A DNA stretch of 64,000 nt from Pseudomonadota bacterium (GTDB taxonomy: Bacteria; Desulfobacterota; Desulfobulbia; Desulfobulbales; Desulfocapsaceae), in contig JAEYNP010000016.1 in the NCBI GenBank assembly GCA_023412495.1, forward strand, positions 124,001-188,000, written 5' to 3'. Of the stretch, positions 15,611 through 23,875 are shown piece after piece (positions within the stretch are counted from its first letter, which is position 1; every line of letters starts with the position of its first letter). Both the position numbers and the translations under genes were made by a program. The notes below the pieces were generated by a model that saw only the letters and a list, made by a program, of their open reading frames with translations, was not told the DNA's origin and did no database searches.

Positions 15611-17331
15611 AAAATGTCATACGGGTGCTTGCGCTCATCGCCGTCGGCGCTCTCGCGGAATTCGTCTGGCTGTGGGGTTTCTGCCGGTTCTACGTCGAGC
15701 CCAACTATATGGCGATCGTCACCGCCAAAAGCGGCGATCCCCTGGAACCCGGTCAGATCCTCGCGAAGCCCGGTCAGAAGGGCATCCGGGAAGAGACTCT
15801 GGGCGAGGGCCGCCATTTCCTCAACCCGATCTTCCATGACTGGGAGATTGTCCCCATAACCATCGTCGATCCCGGCAAGGTGGCCGTCGTCACCTCCAAG
15901 GTCGGTCAAAAGCTCGAAGAAGGGGAGTTCATCGCAGAGCGCGGCGAGAAGGGCATCTGGCGCGGGGTCCTCGGCCCCGGCAAGTACCGGATGAATCCCT
16001 ACGGCTATACCATCGAGATCGTCGACGCGATTTCCATTCCCATCGGCTACGCCGGGGTAATCACCTCGCTCTCCGGTGAGCAGGCGGAAAGCGGACGGTT
16101 CGCCGAGGAAAAGCAGAAGGGCGTTCGCCGGGACGTGCTCCAGCCCGGACTTTATTTCGTCAACCCGAAAGAGTATAAAGTCGACGTCCTGGAGATCGGC
16201 ATCAATCAGGTCTCGCTGCTCGGGCGGAGCGGCGGCAAAGTGGTAACCAAGGCCAGGCAGCTCGGGACCAACGAGGCCCTGAACGTCCTGCAGTCGGCCG
16301 TTCTCGAGAAGCAGGAGGCCAAGCGCCAGGATTATCTCAGCAAGCGCTCCGCTGCCGTCCAGGACCAGAAATTCAAGACCGGCACGCGGGTCGATTTCGA
16401 GGCCGGCAGGATGCCCGCGGCGCCCGCCCCTCCTCCCCTCGAGGAAGGGGCGATGAGCCTGACCGAACTGGTGAGCTTTCCCTCGCGGGATGGTTTTCAG
16501 ATCAGTCTCGACATGACGGTCGAATTCGAGCTCTCCCCCGATGCCATCGCCGGGATCTTTCGGCGCTACGGCGACCTGCCGGCGGTGGTGGACAAGATCA
16601 TCATGCCGCAGATCACTTCGATCTCCCGCAACAAAGGCTCGGAGTACCGGGCCAAGGACTTCATCGTCGGCGAGGGCCGGGAAAAATTCCAGAACGACAT
16701 CACCGTGTCGCTGGAGCAGACGCTCGGGGCCAAGGGGATCAAGGTCTATAACGCCCTTATACGCCACGTCGAGGTGCCTGACGAGATTCGCGAGCCGATC
16801 CAGCAGGCAAGCATCGCCGTGGAGCAGGACCTCACCAACAAGGAACGGCAGAACACGGCCCGCAAGCAGGCCGAGCTGAACACCGAGCTGTCGCTGATCA
16901 AGCAGCGCGGCGAGCAGGTTTTGCAGGAGACGGAAAAAATCAAGGCGGAGATCGCCGCCGACCTCGGCAAGCAGGTGGCCGAGATCCAGGCCGCCACCCT
17001 GAAGAAGGAGGCGGAGATAAAAAAAGTCACCGCCGCCATTGCCGCGGACAAGGTCCGCGTGCTCGGCGAGGCGGAGGCCTCCGCCCTGAAGAAGGTGGAC
17101 GGCGAGAGGGCCAACGGTCTGAAAATGAAAACGGCGATTTTCAACGATCCGCTGGCCTATGCCAACTGGCGGTTCGCCGAAAATCTCAACCCGGCGATGA
17201 GGCTGAACGTCGTCCACGCGGGCGACGGTACCCTCTGGACCGATCTGGAAAAGGCCGGTTTCGCCGAACTGGGCGGGGCGAAGCAATTGCAGGAAAAAGA
17301 CAAAGGAAAAGCTGTGGTTGGCACGAGGTAA
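15607..17331 (+). CDS. SPFH/band-7 domain membrane protein, second of a pair
   Basis: 574 aa, paralogous to the upstream product and coupled to it by a 4-nt overlap. An N-terminal membrane helix (about 5-27) is followed by three repeats (about 30-200) with KGI/KGV steps and NPI/NPY/NPK ends. A linker at 210-285 contains an Ala-Pro-Pro run. The SPFH domain (about 290-410) has FPSRDGFQISLDMTVEFEL and SEYRAKDFIVGEGREKFQ; an Ala/Glu/Lys coiled coil follows (410-510). Two different SPFH subunits in one operon suggest a hetero-oligomer, as with HflK and HflC, but no FtsH or NfeD gene is adjacent. Confidence 0.8.
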   Translation: MKNVIRVLALIAVGALAEFVWLWGFCRFYVEPNYMAIVTAKSGDPLEPGQILAKPGQKGIREETLGEGRHFLNPIFHDWEIVPITIVDPGKVAVVTSKVGQKLEEGEFIAERGEKGIWRGVLGPGKYRMNPYGYTIEIVDAISIPIGYAGVITSLSGEQAESGRFAEEKQKGVRRDVLQPGLYFVNPKEYKVDVLEIGINQVSLLGRSGGKVVTKARQLGTNEALNVLQSAVLEKQEAKRQDYLSKRSAAVQDQKFKTGTRVDFEAGRMPAAPAPPPLEEGAMSLTELVSFPSRDGFQISLDMTVEFELSPDAIAGIFRRYGDLPAVVDKIIMPQITSISRNKGSEYRAKDFIVGEGREKFQNDITVSLEQTLGAKGIKVYNALIRHVEVPDEIREPIQQASIAVEQDLTNKERQNTARKQAELNTELSLIKQRGEQVLQETEKIKAEIAADLGKQVAEIQAATLKKEAEIKKVTAAIAADKVRVLGEAEASALKKVDGERANGLKMKTAIFNDPLAYANWRFAENLNPAMRLNVVHAGDGTLWTDLEKAGFAELGGAKQLQEKDKGKAVVGTR

Positions 17332-17398
17332 GGCCAGGATGTCCGGCAGGCTCTACGGCAAAAAAAATTGCAAAATTCGATGTGAAAGTATAGCCTAT

Positions 17399-17417
17399 CA
17401 ATGATTATGATTATAAT
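17399..17417 (+). promoter_or_regulatory. AT-rich candidate iron-box and -10 element before EncFtn
   Basis: The sequence caatgattatgattataat contains three hexamers (aatgat, tatgat, tataat) of the kind seen in Fur boxes, and TATAAT at 17412-17417 could be a -10. No good -35 is found. An iron-responsive promoter would fit the iron-storage genes downstream; the evidence is weak. Confidence 0.3.
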
Positions 17418-17502
17418 ATTTACCAGTTGGCGAAAGATTTAAGGAGGCAGAACCGACACCGTCCGGAGATTTTCCGGCGCTCATCAGAAAGGAGGAGAGA
17501 CA

Positions 17503-17997
17503 ATGCCTGAATTCGGAAACCCATTCTCGGGACTTGCCGCCGATCGCAAAGTGACGCATGCGGAACTCGTCCGGGCAATCCGCTTCATGATCGCAGCCGA
17601 GTACGAAGCGGTCCAGCTGTACATGCAACTGGCCGAGTCGACGGACAACCGACTCGCGCAGGAAGTGCTGAAGGACATCGCCGACGAGGAGATCGTCCAT
17701 GCCGGGGAATTCCTCAAACTGCTCAAGGAACTTGAGCCGACTGAAATTGCATTCTACAACGAGGGTGAAGCCGAAGTGATCGAGATCATGGAGAAGATCG
17801 CTGCCGGCGCACCGCCGGGGACAGCATCCGAACGGCGTCCTGTCGCCGGAGTGGAAGCCTCGCCGGAGGAAAAGGAAGACGAGGCTGCGAAAACGGTATC
17901 CGGATCGGAAGCTGGACCGGAACCTGGCCCCGAGACAGAGGCTAAACGGGAAACGGAACCGCGGCCTCCGTCGGTGGGGAGTCTTATCGGCAAATAA
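17503..17997 (+). CDS. Encapsulated ferritin-like protein (EncFtn), encapsulin cargo
   Basis: 164 aa. The N-terminal two-helix ferroxidase unit (about 17-95) contains ELVRAIRFMIAAEYEAVQLY and IADEEIVHAGEFLKLLKELE, with the Glu and His ligands typical of EncFtn. Residues 100-155 are an acidic, Pro-rich disordered linker. The C-terminus PPSVGSLIGK matches the encapsulin cargo-loading peptide pattern (SxGSLxG). AGGAGG precedes the ATG. The shell gene follows 11 nt downstream. Role: oxidises Fe(II) for storage inside the nanocompartment. Confidence 0.93.
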   Translation: MPEFGNPFSGLAADRKVTHAELVRAIRFMIAAEYEAVQLYMQLAESTDNRLAQEVLKDIADEEIVHAGEFLKLLKELEPTEIAFYNEGEAEVIEIMEKIAAGAPPGTASERRPVAGVEASPEEKEDEAAKTVSGSEAGPEPGPETEAKRETEPRPPSVGSLIGK

Positions 17998-18008
17998 AAG
18001 GAGGTATC

Positions 18009-18845
18009 ATGGACATATTGGACAGAAAATCTGCCCCCCTCACGGGGGAAGAGTGGAATCGCGTCGATGATGCAGTGGTGAAGACGGCCAGCAAGATGCT
18101 GGTCGGACGGAAGATGATCGAGGTTCTCGGCCCTCTCGGCCCAGGCGTTTATTCGCTTCCCTATACGATTTTCAGCGGTCGCAATCCCGCGGGCTTCGAT
18201 ATGACCGGCGACCGCGCGGACTTGACTGTCGAAGCGGACCGCCGCCAAACCGTGAATCTGCCGATTCTCTTCAAGGACTTCAAGGTATTCTGGCGTGATG
18301 TCGAGGCGGATCGGCACCTCGGCATACCGCTTGACGTGAGCATTGCCGCCGTCGCCGCCGCCGATGTGGCCATGCAGGAGGACGATCTCATCTTCAATGG
18401 CAGCCAGCAGCTCGGTGTCGAGGGGCTGCTCAATGCCGAAGGGCGTCTTACCGTGAGTCTCGGTGACTGGCAGCAGGGCGGAGGACCGCTGGCCGACGCC
18501 GTCAAGGCCCTCAATGCCCTCACCTCGGCCGGTAACTACGGTCCCTATGCGATGGCGGTCAGTCCCTATCTGTACGGGCAGACAGTGCGGGTCTACGGCA
18601 ACACCGGCATGCTCGAGCTCGACCAGCTCAAGGCCCTGCTGCGCGGCAACGTCTATCCCTGTGCCGCCCTGAAGAACAACAAGGCGGTAGTCATCGCCAC
18701 CGGAATCCAGAACCTCAATCTGGCCGTGGGGCAGGATCTGGTGACTTCCTACATGGCGTCGGAAAATATGAATCATATCTTCCGCGTATTCGAGACCCTT
18801 GCCCTCCTCATCCGCCGGGCCGATGCCATCTGCACCATCGAATAG
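18009..18845 (+). CDS. Encapsulin shell protein (family 1)
   Basis: 278 aa, the normal size for an HK97-fold encapsulin. Start MDILDRKSAPLTGEEWNRVD matches the conserved N-terminal arm that binds the cargo peptide. Further landmarks are LPYTIFSGRNPAGFDMTGD in the E-loop region, NLPILFKDFKVFWRD and a C-terminal TSYMASENMNHIFRVFET. AAGGAGG precedes the ATG. Together with the EncFtn gene it forms a complete iron-storage nanocompartment operon, closed by a strong terminator. Confidence 0.95.
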   Translation: MDILDRKSAPLTGEEWNRVDDAVVKTASKMLVGRKMIEVLGPLGPGVYSLPYTIFSGRNPAGFDMTGDRADLTVEADRRQTVNLPILFKDFKVFWRDVEADRHLGIPLDVSIAAVAAADVAMQEDDLIFNGSQQLGVEGLLNAEGRLTVSLGDWQQGGGPLADAVKALNALTSAGNYGPYAMAVSPYLYGQTVRVYGNTGMLELDQLKALLRGNVYPCAALKNNKAVVIATGIQNLNLAVGQDLVTSYMASENMNHIFRVFETLALLIRRADAICTIE

Positions 18846-18863
18846 CCCCCGCCCTCGCTCAAG

Positions 18864-18890
18864 AAGAGCCTTCCCGTCGGAAGGCTCTTT
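18864..18890 (+). terminator. Terminator of the encapsulin operon
   Basis: Perfect 11-bp stem AAGAGCCTTCC (18864-18874) and GGAAGGCTCTT (18879-18889) around CGTC, followed by only a short T run. Confidence 0.8.
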
Positions 18891-18956
18891 CACACGTCAG
18901 CGTGTCATTCCCTCCCCAGAAAACCTGAGAGTCTTGGTAAAAATGCATCGAGGCAT

Positions 18957-19059
18957 TGACAATCGGCATATAAGGTAAGAAATTGTCAGGATCGCATTTT
19001 GTTATGCGAACGTAACGAAATTTCCGCATATGTTTTCGTATCATCGGTTCATAACCGAT
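18957..19059. promoter_or_regulatory. Inverted repeats upstream of hemerythrin gene
   Basis: Two dyads lie in the 279-bp region before the hemerythrin gene: TGACAAT (18957-18963) with ATTGTCA (18982-18988), and ATCGGTT (19043-19049) with AACCGAT (19053-19059). A TTGACA at 18956-18961 overlaps the first. They are candidate operators or leader hairpins. Confidence 0.35.
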
Positions 19060-19169
19060 CCGCATTATACCGAGCATATTTTCTTTCACCGCCAGTACTG
19101 GTGATTATTCCTGAGCCTGCTTGTCAAAGCCAGCACGAATCGGTGCGAAATCAAACAAAGGAGGGAATT

Positions 19170-19622
19170 ATGAAAGAATTTTTCGAAGAATTGAAAAAAG
19201 ACCACAACGAGGTGAAAGATATTCTGGAAAAGTTGAAGGAGAGTTCGAAAACCGCGGAAAAAACCCGCGAAAAATTGTTCAGCCAGCTTAAGGAAGAATT
19301 AGTGCCGCACATGAAGGCGGAAGAATCAACATTCTATCAGGCATTGATGGCGGGCAAGAACGGCAAACAGCATGCTCTGGAGGCCAAGGAGGAGCATGAC
19401 CTTACGGCGCTGGTGTGCACGCAGCTGGATGGAATGTCAGTCAAGGAGGATGTCTGGACGGCAAAACTGAAGGTGCTGAAAGATTTGGTTGAACACCACA
19501 TCGAGGAGGAGGAAGAAGAAATTTTCGACATTGCGCAAGAGGAAATAAAGCCGGAAGAATTTCAGAAGATCATGCAAAATTTCCGGAAAGAGAAAGAAAG
19601 GATCAAGAATGAAATCTCCTGA
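19170..19622 (+). CDS. Hemerythrin HHE-domain protein
   Basis: 150 aa, all helical, with AAAGGAGGG before the ATG. The pattern H-x(n)-E fits an HHE cation-binding domain: LKKDHNEVKDIL, VPHMKAEESTFYQAL, KEEHDLTALV and VEHHIEEEEEEIFDIA supply His and Glu ligands for a di-iron site. Likely role is O2 or NO binding, or iron handling, in the cytoplasm. It stands with other iron and copper proteins between 17.5 and 22 kb. Confidence 0.85.
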   Translation: MKEFFEELKKDHNEVKDILEKLKESSKTAEKTREKLFSQLKEELVPHMKAEESTFYQALMAGKNGKQHALEAKEEHDLTALVCTQLDGMSVKEDVWTAKLKVLKDLVEHHIEEEEEEIFDIAQEEIKPEEFQKIMQNFRKEKERIKNEIS

Positions 19623-19666
19623 ACGAGTGAACCTGCTTCTTATTATCCTCAACCCAAGGAGGTAAT

Positions 19667-20905
19667 ATGGCTAAGTCGTCTGCATTCAATCCTCTTCAGG
19701 AAAAAGGCATGCCGCTGGACAAGCAAACGCGCAGCTGGCGCGATCTCACGGCGTTTCAGTATAAGAAACAGGAAGTCCATCCCTACACCCGCACGCGCAT
19801 TATAGCAATGAACGGCATCGAGGTCGATGCAGCGATCTTCAAGCACATGATGGCCAGGATGACCCCGAACGACGAGTTGAAAAGGGCTCTGGCTGCTACC
19901 CGGCGCATTGAGCAACAGCAGCAGAAGGCAGTCAGCGGGACCGTTCCCGGCAACGAAACAACCCTCGAAAACACCATCGGCTACGAACAGGTGGCGGTCG
20001 ATCTCACAGCCTGGTGTGCCCGGAACGAACCCGACGCCTACATGCGGAAGGCCTATGAGTTCGCCCTGCTCGAAGACTTCGACCATCTCTACCGCTACGC
20101 CAACGTGCTCGACATGCAGCCCGGCACTATGAAAGCCGAAAACATCGTGGGCAAACTGACCGAGATCATGCCGGGCCGGCCGACCGTGGCCGAACACCGC
20201 CATCCCATTGATTCAATTCGAAAACCCATGGATATGAAGACTGCCGCGCCGATCACCATGATGAACGTCATGACTCTGGTGGCCGCCGAACAGCAGACCA
20301 TGAACTTCTATATGAATGTGGCCAACCGGTATGAGGACCCGACACTCCGTGGCCTCTATACCGAGATCGGCATGGTGGAGGAGCAGCACGTCTCCCATTA
20401 CGAGTCGCTGATGGATCCCACCTGCACCTGGATGATGTGCATGGTCATGCATGAATTCCATGAATGCTGGCTTTACCACGCCTTCATGGAACAGGAAGTG
20501 GAGCCGCGCGTGAAAAAGATGTGGGAGATCCATCTCGATATGGAAGTCGGTCACCTGCAGACCGCGGTGGAACTCTACAAGAAATTCGCCAAGGAGGATC
20601 CCGCGGGATTTCTGCCCAAAGAATTGCCGGCTCCGCTGACCTTCGAATCGAACATCGAGTATATCCGGAAGGTCCTCGAACAGCAGGTACAACTGACAGA
20701 GGACGGTGCCGATTTCGTTCCGGTCGACTCCCTGCCCAAGGATCATCGTTATCACACCTACCAGGCCCAGGTGAATGCGGCGATGGTGCCCAGCCAGGAA
20801 GTGGTCAAGAAACGTATCGGCCAGAAAGGCGAAGACTATCGCTTTGTCACAGCGCCTCACCCTGTCCAGCGCTTCCAGGACCGCAAGGCCGTGCCGGAAT
20901 ACTGA
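19667..20905 (+). CDS. Large two-part ferritin-like protein
   Basis: 412 aa with CAAGGAGG before the ATG. Two helical modules carry Glu/His pairs typical of ferritin-like di-iron sites. Module one is near 105-150 (GYEQVAVDLTAWC, then FALLEDFDHLYRY). Module two is near 199-310 (NVMTLVAAEQQTMNFYMN, IGMVEEQHVSHYESL, HEFHECWLYHAFMEQE, DMEVGHLQTAVELYKKF). It is much longer than ferritin or rubrerythrin and has no rubredoxin Cys pairs. I do not recognise a named family; a redox or storage role is inferred from the motifs and neighbours. Confidence 0.7.
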   Translation: MAKSSAFNPLQEKGMPLDKQTRSWRDLTAFQYKKQEVHPYTRTRIIAMNGIEVDAAIFKHMMARMTPNDELKRALAATRRIEQQQQKAVSGTVPGNETTLENTIGYEQVAVDLTAWCARNEPDAYMRKAYEFALLEDFDHLYRYANVLDMQPGTMKAENIVGKLTEIMPGRPTVAEHRHPIDSIRKPMDMKTAAPITMMNVMTLVAAEQQTMNFYMNVANRYEDPTLRGLYTEIGMVEEQHVSHYESLMDPTCTWMMCMVMHEFHECWLYHAFMEQEVEPRVKKMWEIHLDMEVGHLQTAVELYKKFAKEDPAGFLPKELPAPLTFESNIEYIRKVLEQQVQLTEDGADFVPVDSLPKDHRYHTYQAQVNAAMVPSQEVVKKRIGQKGEDYRFVTAPHPVQRFQDRKAVPEY

Positions 20906-20950
20906 TGCGAGCAGGAAGTACTCAAGGAATACAAAATGCAGGAGGTTATT

Positions 20951-21391
20951 ATGGAGAACAAGGAAATAGTGAAAAGGCTGACTTCACTTGTCCAACTCGA
21001 TATCGATGCCGTACATGCCTATAAGGAGGCAATGGAAAAGATCGAGAACTTGCAGATCCGGGAACACCTGGCTATGTTTCGCCAGGACCATGAACGCCAT
21101 ATCGCCGATTTCTCAACCTGGATCCGCCAACTTGGCGGCACACCTCCGGAATTCTCCCTCGATTTCAAAGGGTATCTGATTAAAAGTTTTACCTCCCTGC
21201 GCAGCGTAACAGGCACAAAAGGTGCATTGAATGCCATGCATACCAACGAGAAGCTGACGAGTAAGGAATATGAGGCTGCCGAGAGCTGGGATCTGCCCCC
21301 GGACTTGAAGCAGACGATAGCCCTGGCCCGTGAGGATGAGCGGCGCCATCTCGAATATATCGAAAGGGCATTGCAGGAAAAGGCCCCATAA
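20951..21391 (+). CDS. DUF2383/PA2169-type ferritin-like protein
   Basis: 146 aa; GGAGG sits correctly before ATG 20951, whereas ATG 20936 has none. Helices with ligands are LDIDAVHAYKEAMEKIE, FRQDHERHIADFSTWI, and the C-terminal LAREDERRHLEYIERAL. This is the four-helix pattern of DUF2383 proteins. It follows the large ferritin-like gene by 45 nt and is probably co-transcribed. Confidence 0.75.
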   Translation: MENKEIVKRLTSLVQLDIDAVHAYKEAMEKIENLQIREHLAMFRQDHERHIADFSTWIRQLGGTPPEFSLDFKGYLIKSFTSLRSVTGTKGALNAMHTNEKLTSKEYEAAESWDLPPDLKQTIALAREDERRHLEYIERALQEKAP

Positions 21392-21450
21392 GGGGCTGTA
21401 GTTTGTACCTCGGAAATAATTTTTCTGCACGTTTTTGGCAGAGAATTATT

Positions 21451-21530
21451 TCGTGAAGGTACTTATCCCCTCTGTCCTCTGCTGTGGGAGGGGGTAATAA
21501 CCTTGTGGTTGCGGGTGTCAGCCCGCATTA
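21451..21530 (+). repeat. Dispersed palindromic repeat, copy 1
   Basis: A twin-hairpin element: AAGGTACTTATCCCC, an inverted CCCCTC/GAGGGG part, then TGCGGGT (21510-21516) pairing with GCCCGCA (21521-21527). It shares blocks with copies near 36.3, 38.4, 39.0, 44.6, 53.3 and 54.4 kb. Confidence 0.7.
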
Positions 21531-21544
21531 GAAGGAGAAGCACA

Positions 21545-21949
21545 ATGAAAACAACACGTGAAATGATCAGAACCCATCCGCTTGAACCGATATGCGACAG
21601 CGACAAGCTCGCGGCGGCGATCGCCGAACTCAACGTCTGCGCCCAGGCCTGCACCGCCTGCGCCGACGCCTGTCTTGGCGAGAAGGACATTACTCCGCTG
21701 ATTGGCTGCATTCGCACCAATCAGGACTGTGCGGATATCTGTTACGCTACCAGTTCCGTTCTGTCGCGCATGACCCAACCTTCGCGGGAGGTGATCAGGG
21801 CATTGCTCCAGGCCTGCGCCACGGCGTGCAGCACCTGCGCAGCAGAATGTCAAAAACATGCAAGCATGCATAGTCACTGCAAACTTTGCGGTGCGGCCTG
21901 CTTCAGTTGCGAAAAGGAATGCCGGAATCTCCTGGAGGTAATCCGGTAG
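21545..21949 (+). CDS. Cys-rich four-helix copper-storage-type protein (Csp, DUF326)
   Basis: 134 aa with 17 cysteines, many spaced CxxxC or CxxC along helices (NVCAQACTACADAC, QDCADIC, QACATACSTCAAEC, HCKLCGAACFSCEKEC). This is the pattern of the four-helix-bundle copper storage proteins, which line the bundle core with Cys thiolates and bind many Cu(I) ions. There is no signal peptide, so it is probably the cytosolic (Csp3-like) type. AAGGAG precedes the ATG. It closes the metal and oxygen-stress island. Confidence 0.85.
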   Translation: MKTTREMIRTHPLEPICDSDKLAAAIAELNVCAQACTACADACLGEKDITPLIGCIRTNQDCADICYATSSVLSRMTQPSREVIRALLQACATACSTCAAECQKHASMHSHCKLCGAACFSCEKECRNLLEVIR

Positions 21950-22434
21950 TCGATACCTATCTGCCGTCAGGCACGAAGAAGCTGCCTGGCGGCATCCCAA
22001 AAAGGAAGATGTCCGATCGAACCAGACGTTCTCCCCGCGCATCGCGTCTCTTTTCTTCTACTCTGCTGCCCCCTGACCCTCCCCTCGAAGACAGCCCCAA
22101 AATGTTTGCCTGTGTAATTGATGAGGTATGAGAAATTTACCTCCGACTTATTTCCGCGCCCGGAATGCGGGAGTATTGCAGTATTGCCGCCTTCCTTCTC
22201 GGTGATGGCCAAGACAGTGAAATATCGAACTAATTTTTTTCTTCACCAAAAAAGATCGATAACCTCTGCCATATCCCGAGGTTAAGCCGAAAGCAGGACA
22301 TCCGGCGGTACGGCGATGGTAAAAAGTACTCGTTCCAACATTGACGGGGGGCGGGAGCTATGCTAGTGTGACAGCTATGTGAGAATCGTTTTTAGTACTT
22401 TGTGCTCACCGCATGTTGGTACAAAAAAACTACT
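21950..22434. other. Intergenic region before riboswitch
   Basis: About 485 bp without a gene. It should include the promoter of the riboswitch-controlled transcript; no -35/-10 pair is convincing. Confidence 0.3.
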
Positions 22435-22516
22435 ATCTGAAAAAGGCAACCTCACCGAAAGATGAGGACGCAAAATCACCGGTCTAAAGGGATTTCCTAG
22501 GACAGCGGGATTGCCA
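22435..22516 (+). promoter_or_regulatory. GEMM (cyclic-di-GMP-I type) riboswitch
   Basis: The core AAGGCAACCTCACCGAAAGA (22442-22461), a GAAA tetraloop, then TGAGGACGCAAAATC, GGTCTAAAGGG and a closing GCGGGATTGCC match the GEMM-I aptamer layout: P2 capped by GAAA, the GACGCAAA junction, and P3/P1 closure. It ends about 70 nt before the next start codon. The ligand would be c-di-GMP, or possibly 3',3'-cGAMP as in some Geobacter GEMM-Ib members. Confidence 0.85.
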
Positions 22517-22588
22517 GATATGCACTCGACATATTCTGTATATCTTTTGCTGGCCGAGACATGGAACGGTGCCACAGGAATCTGAGAT

Positions 22589-23560
22589 ATGCAGGATTAT
22601 TGTTGTTCGTTGTTCGAAAAGTTTCTTCAAGCCCCATTTCCTTCCCGTTCAGGCAGATCCTCCCGCAAACCGTTCCTTTTGTTATTTTTCCTGCCCTTCC
22701 TGTTGTGGCTTCTGCCGGTGATGCTCCCGGTAACGGCATCGGCGAGTACCCCCCCGGCCGCCTTGTTCGCCGACATGCCTCTCGAATACGGCAGGGTCAT
22801 TTACCGGATCAACGAGAACAGTCCCAAGCAGCTCTATATCATAGGGATAAGCCATCGGAACGCCGAAACCGGGCGCAACGGCAACAACACCATCCAGACC
22901 CAGACGGATATTTTTCGCATCGGTGAATGGCTGCACCAGAACAGGGAGATGCAGCTGCTGCTGCCGGAGGGATATTTCACCACGGGCGAAACATGTCCTC
23001 CCACACTGACGGCAGGTGCGCCGCACCAATTGGACAGCATCCTCCTGCGGCAGAAGCTGGCCGATGAGAGCCGGTTCGTCAATGCCGAGATGCTTCTCAG
23101 GGAGAATTGCAATATCCGCGTTTCTCAAGTCGAGGACCGGGATCTTTACAATGCCGTTTATCGCAGTCTGATGAGCCTGAAGGGGAGCGGCGAATCCTCC
23201 CCGCAGGAGCGGCTGGCTCGGCTGCAATATCTGCAGGAGGTCAGGACGGCCATGCTGCTGCAAAAGATTCCCGGAATCATCGACAATGAACTGAGCAGCG
23301 GCAGAATTCATAAAGAATCCGCCATGTTCACTATCGGGCTCAACCACATTCAGGATATCGTCCGCTACTTCCGTAACAACGCGATCCAGATCAACCCGCA
23401 AGTGGCCGCCCGGACCCAGCCGGCAAATTATACCACGGAGTTGAATCTACTCAAGACGGGCTACGGGGTGACCATCATCATTCCCCGGACTCTGGCAAAT
23501 GACCAGAGATTGCTGCAGATGACCAATCTCGACCGGATTTTGGTAGCCTATGGCCGGTGA
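22589..23560 (+). CDS. Exported TIKI/TraB-superfamily-like protein under riboswitch control
   Basis: 323 aa with an N-terminal basic region and a membrane/signal segment (about 28-52, LLLFFLPFLLWLLPVM). The mature part has a GxSH motif (IIGISHRN), LLLPEGYF, and a second GxNH motif near the C-terminus (TIGLNHIQDIVRYF). This spacing of two GxxH-type motifs is typical of the TIKI/TraB/ChaN hydrolase-like superfamily; the assignment is tentative. Control by a second-messenger riboswitch suggests a role in surface life or biofilm behaviour. Confidence 0.6.
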   Translation: MQDYCCSLFEKFLQAPFPSRSGRSSRKPFLLLFFLPFLLWLLPVMLPVTASASTPPAALFADMPLEYGRVIYRINENSPKQLYIIGISHRNAETGRNGNNTIQTQTDIFRIGEWLHQNREMQLLLPEGYFTTGETCPPTLTAGAPHQLDSILLRQKLADESRFVNAEMLLRENCNIRVSQVEDRDLYNAVYRSLMSLKGSGESSPQERLARLQYLQEVRTAMLLQKIPGIIDNELSSGRIHKESAMFTIGLNHIQDIVRYFRNNAIQINPQVAARTQPANYTTELNLLKTGYGVTIIIPRTLANDQRLLQMTNLDRILVAYGR

Positions 23561-23764
23561 AATCTGATGAATAACGAATGAATCGACCTCCACGCTCCTT
23601 TACCCACCCTTTTTTCACTGCTCGTCCTTTGTGACAGGAACGAATCCGGTAACACCGGAATGGTTCCTCTTGAAGGCCCCAGGGTTTCTCCTGAAGGTCT
23701 CAGTATTACAAGAAGAATCCAATATTGCCTTGATCTTGAAGGCCCCATTTTCCTTTTCTTTCTT
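23561..23764. other. Intergenic region before first PRC-barrel promoter
   Basis: About 200 bp with no gene. A 12-mer cttgaaggcccc occurs twice (near 23671 and 23738). Confidence 0.3.
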
Positions 23765-23780
23765 TGGCATGGAACTTGCT
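23765..23780 (+). promoter_or_regulatory. Sigma-54-type -24/-12 promoter
   Basis: TGGCATGGAACTTGCT matches the consensus TGGCAC-N5-TTGCW at all key positions except C6, with exact GG-to-GC spacing. It lies about 95 nt before the PRC-barrel start codon. A similar element precedes the second PRC-barrel gene. Confidence 0.6.
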
Positions 23781-23875
23781 CATTGAAGGATATCGTGGAT
23801 AGGATCATTCTCTCGAACGGTCTTGTCCAACTTGAAAGGCAAGTAGAATTGCATTCAAAGAACAGGAGGATGAAC

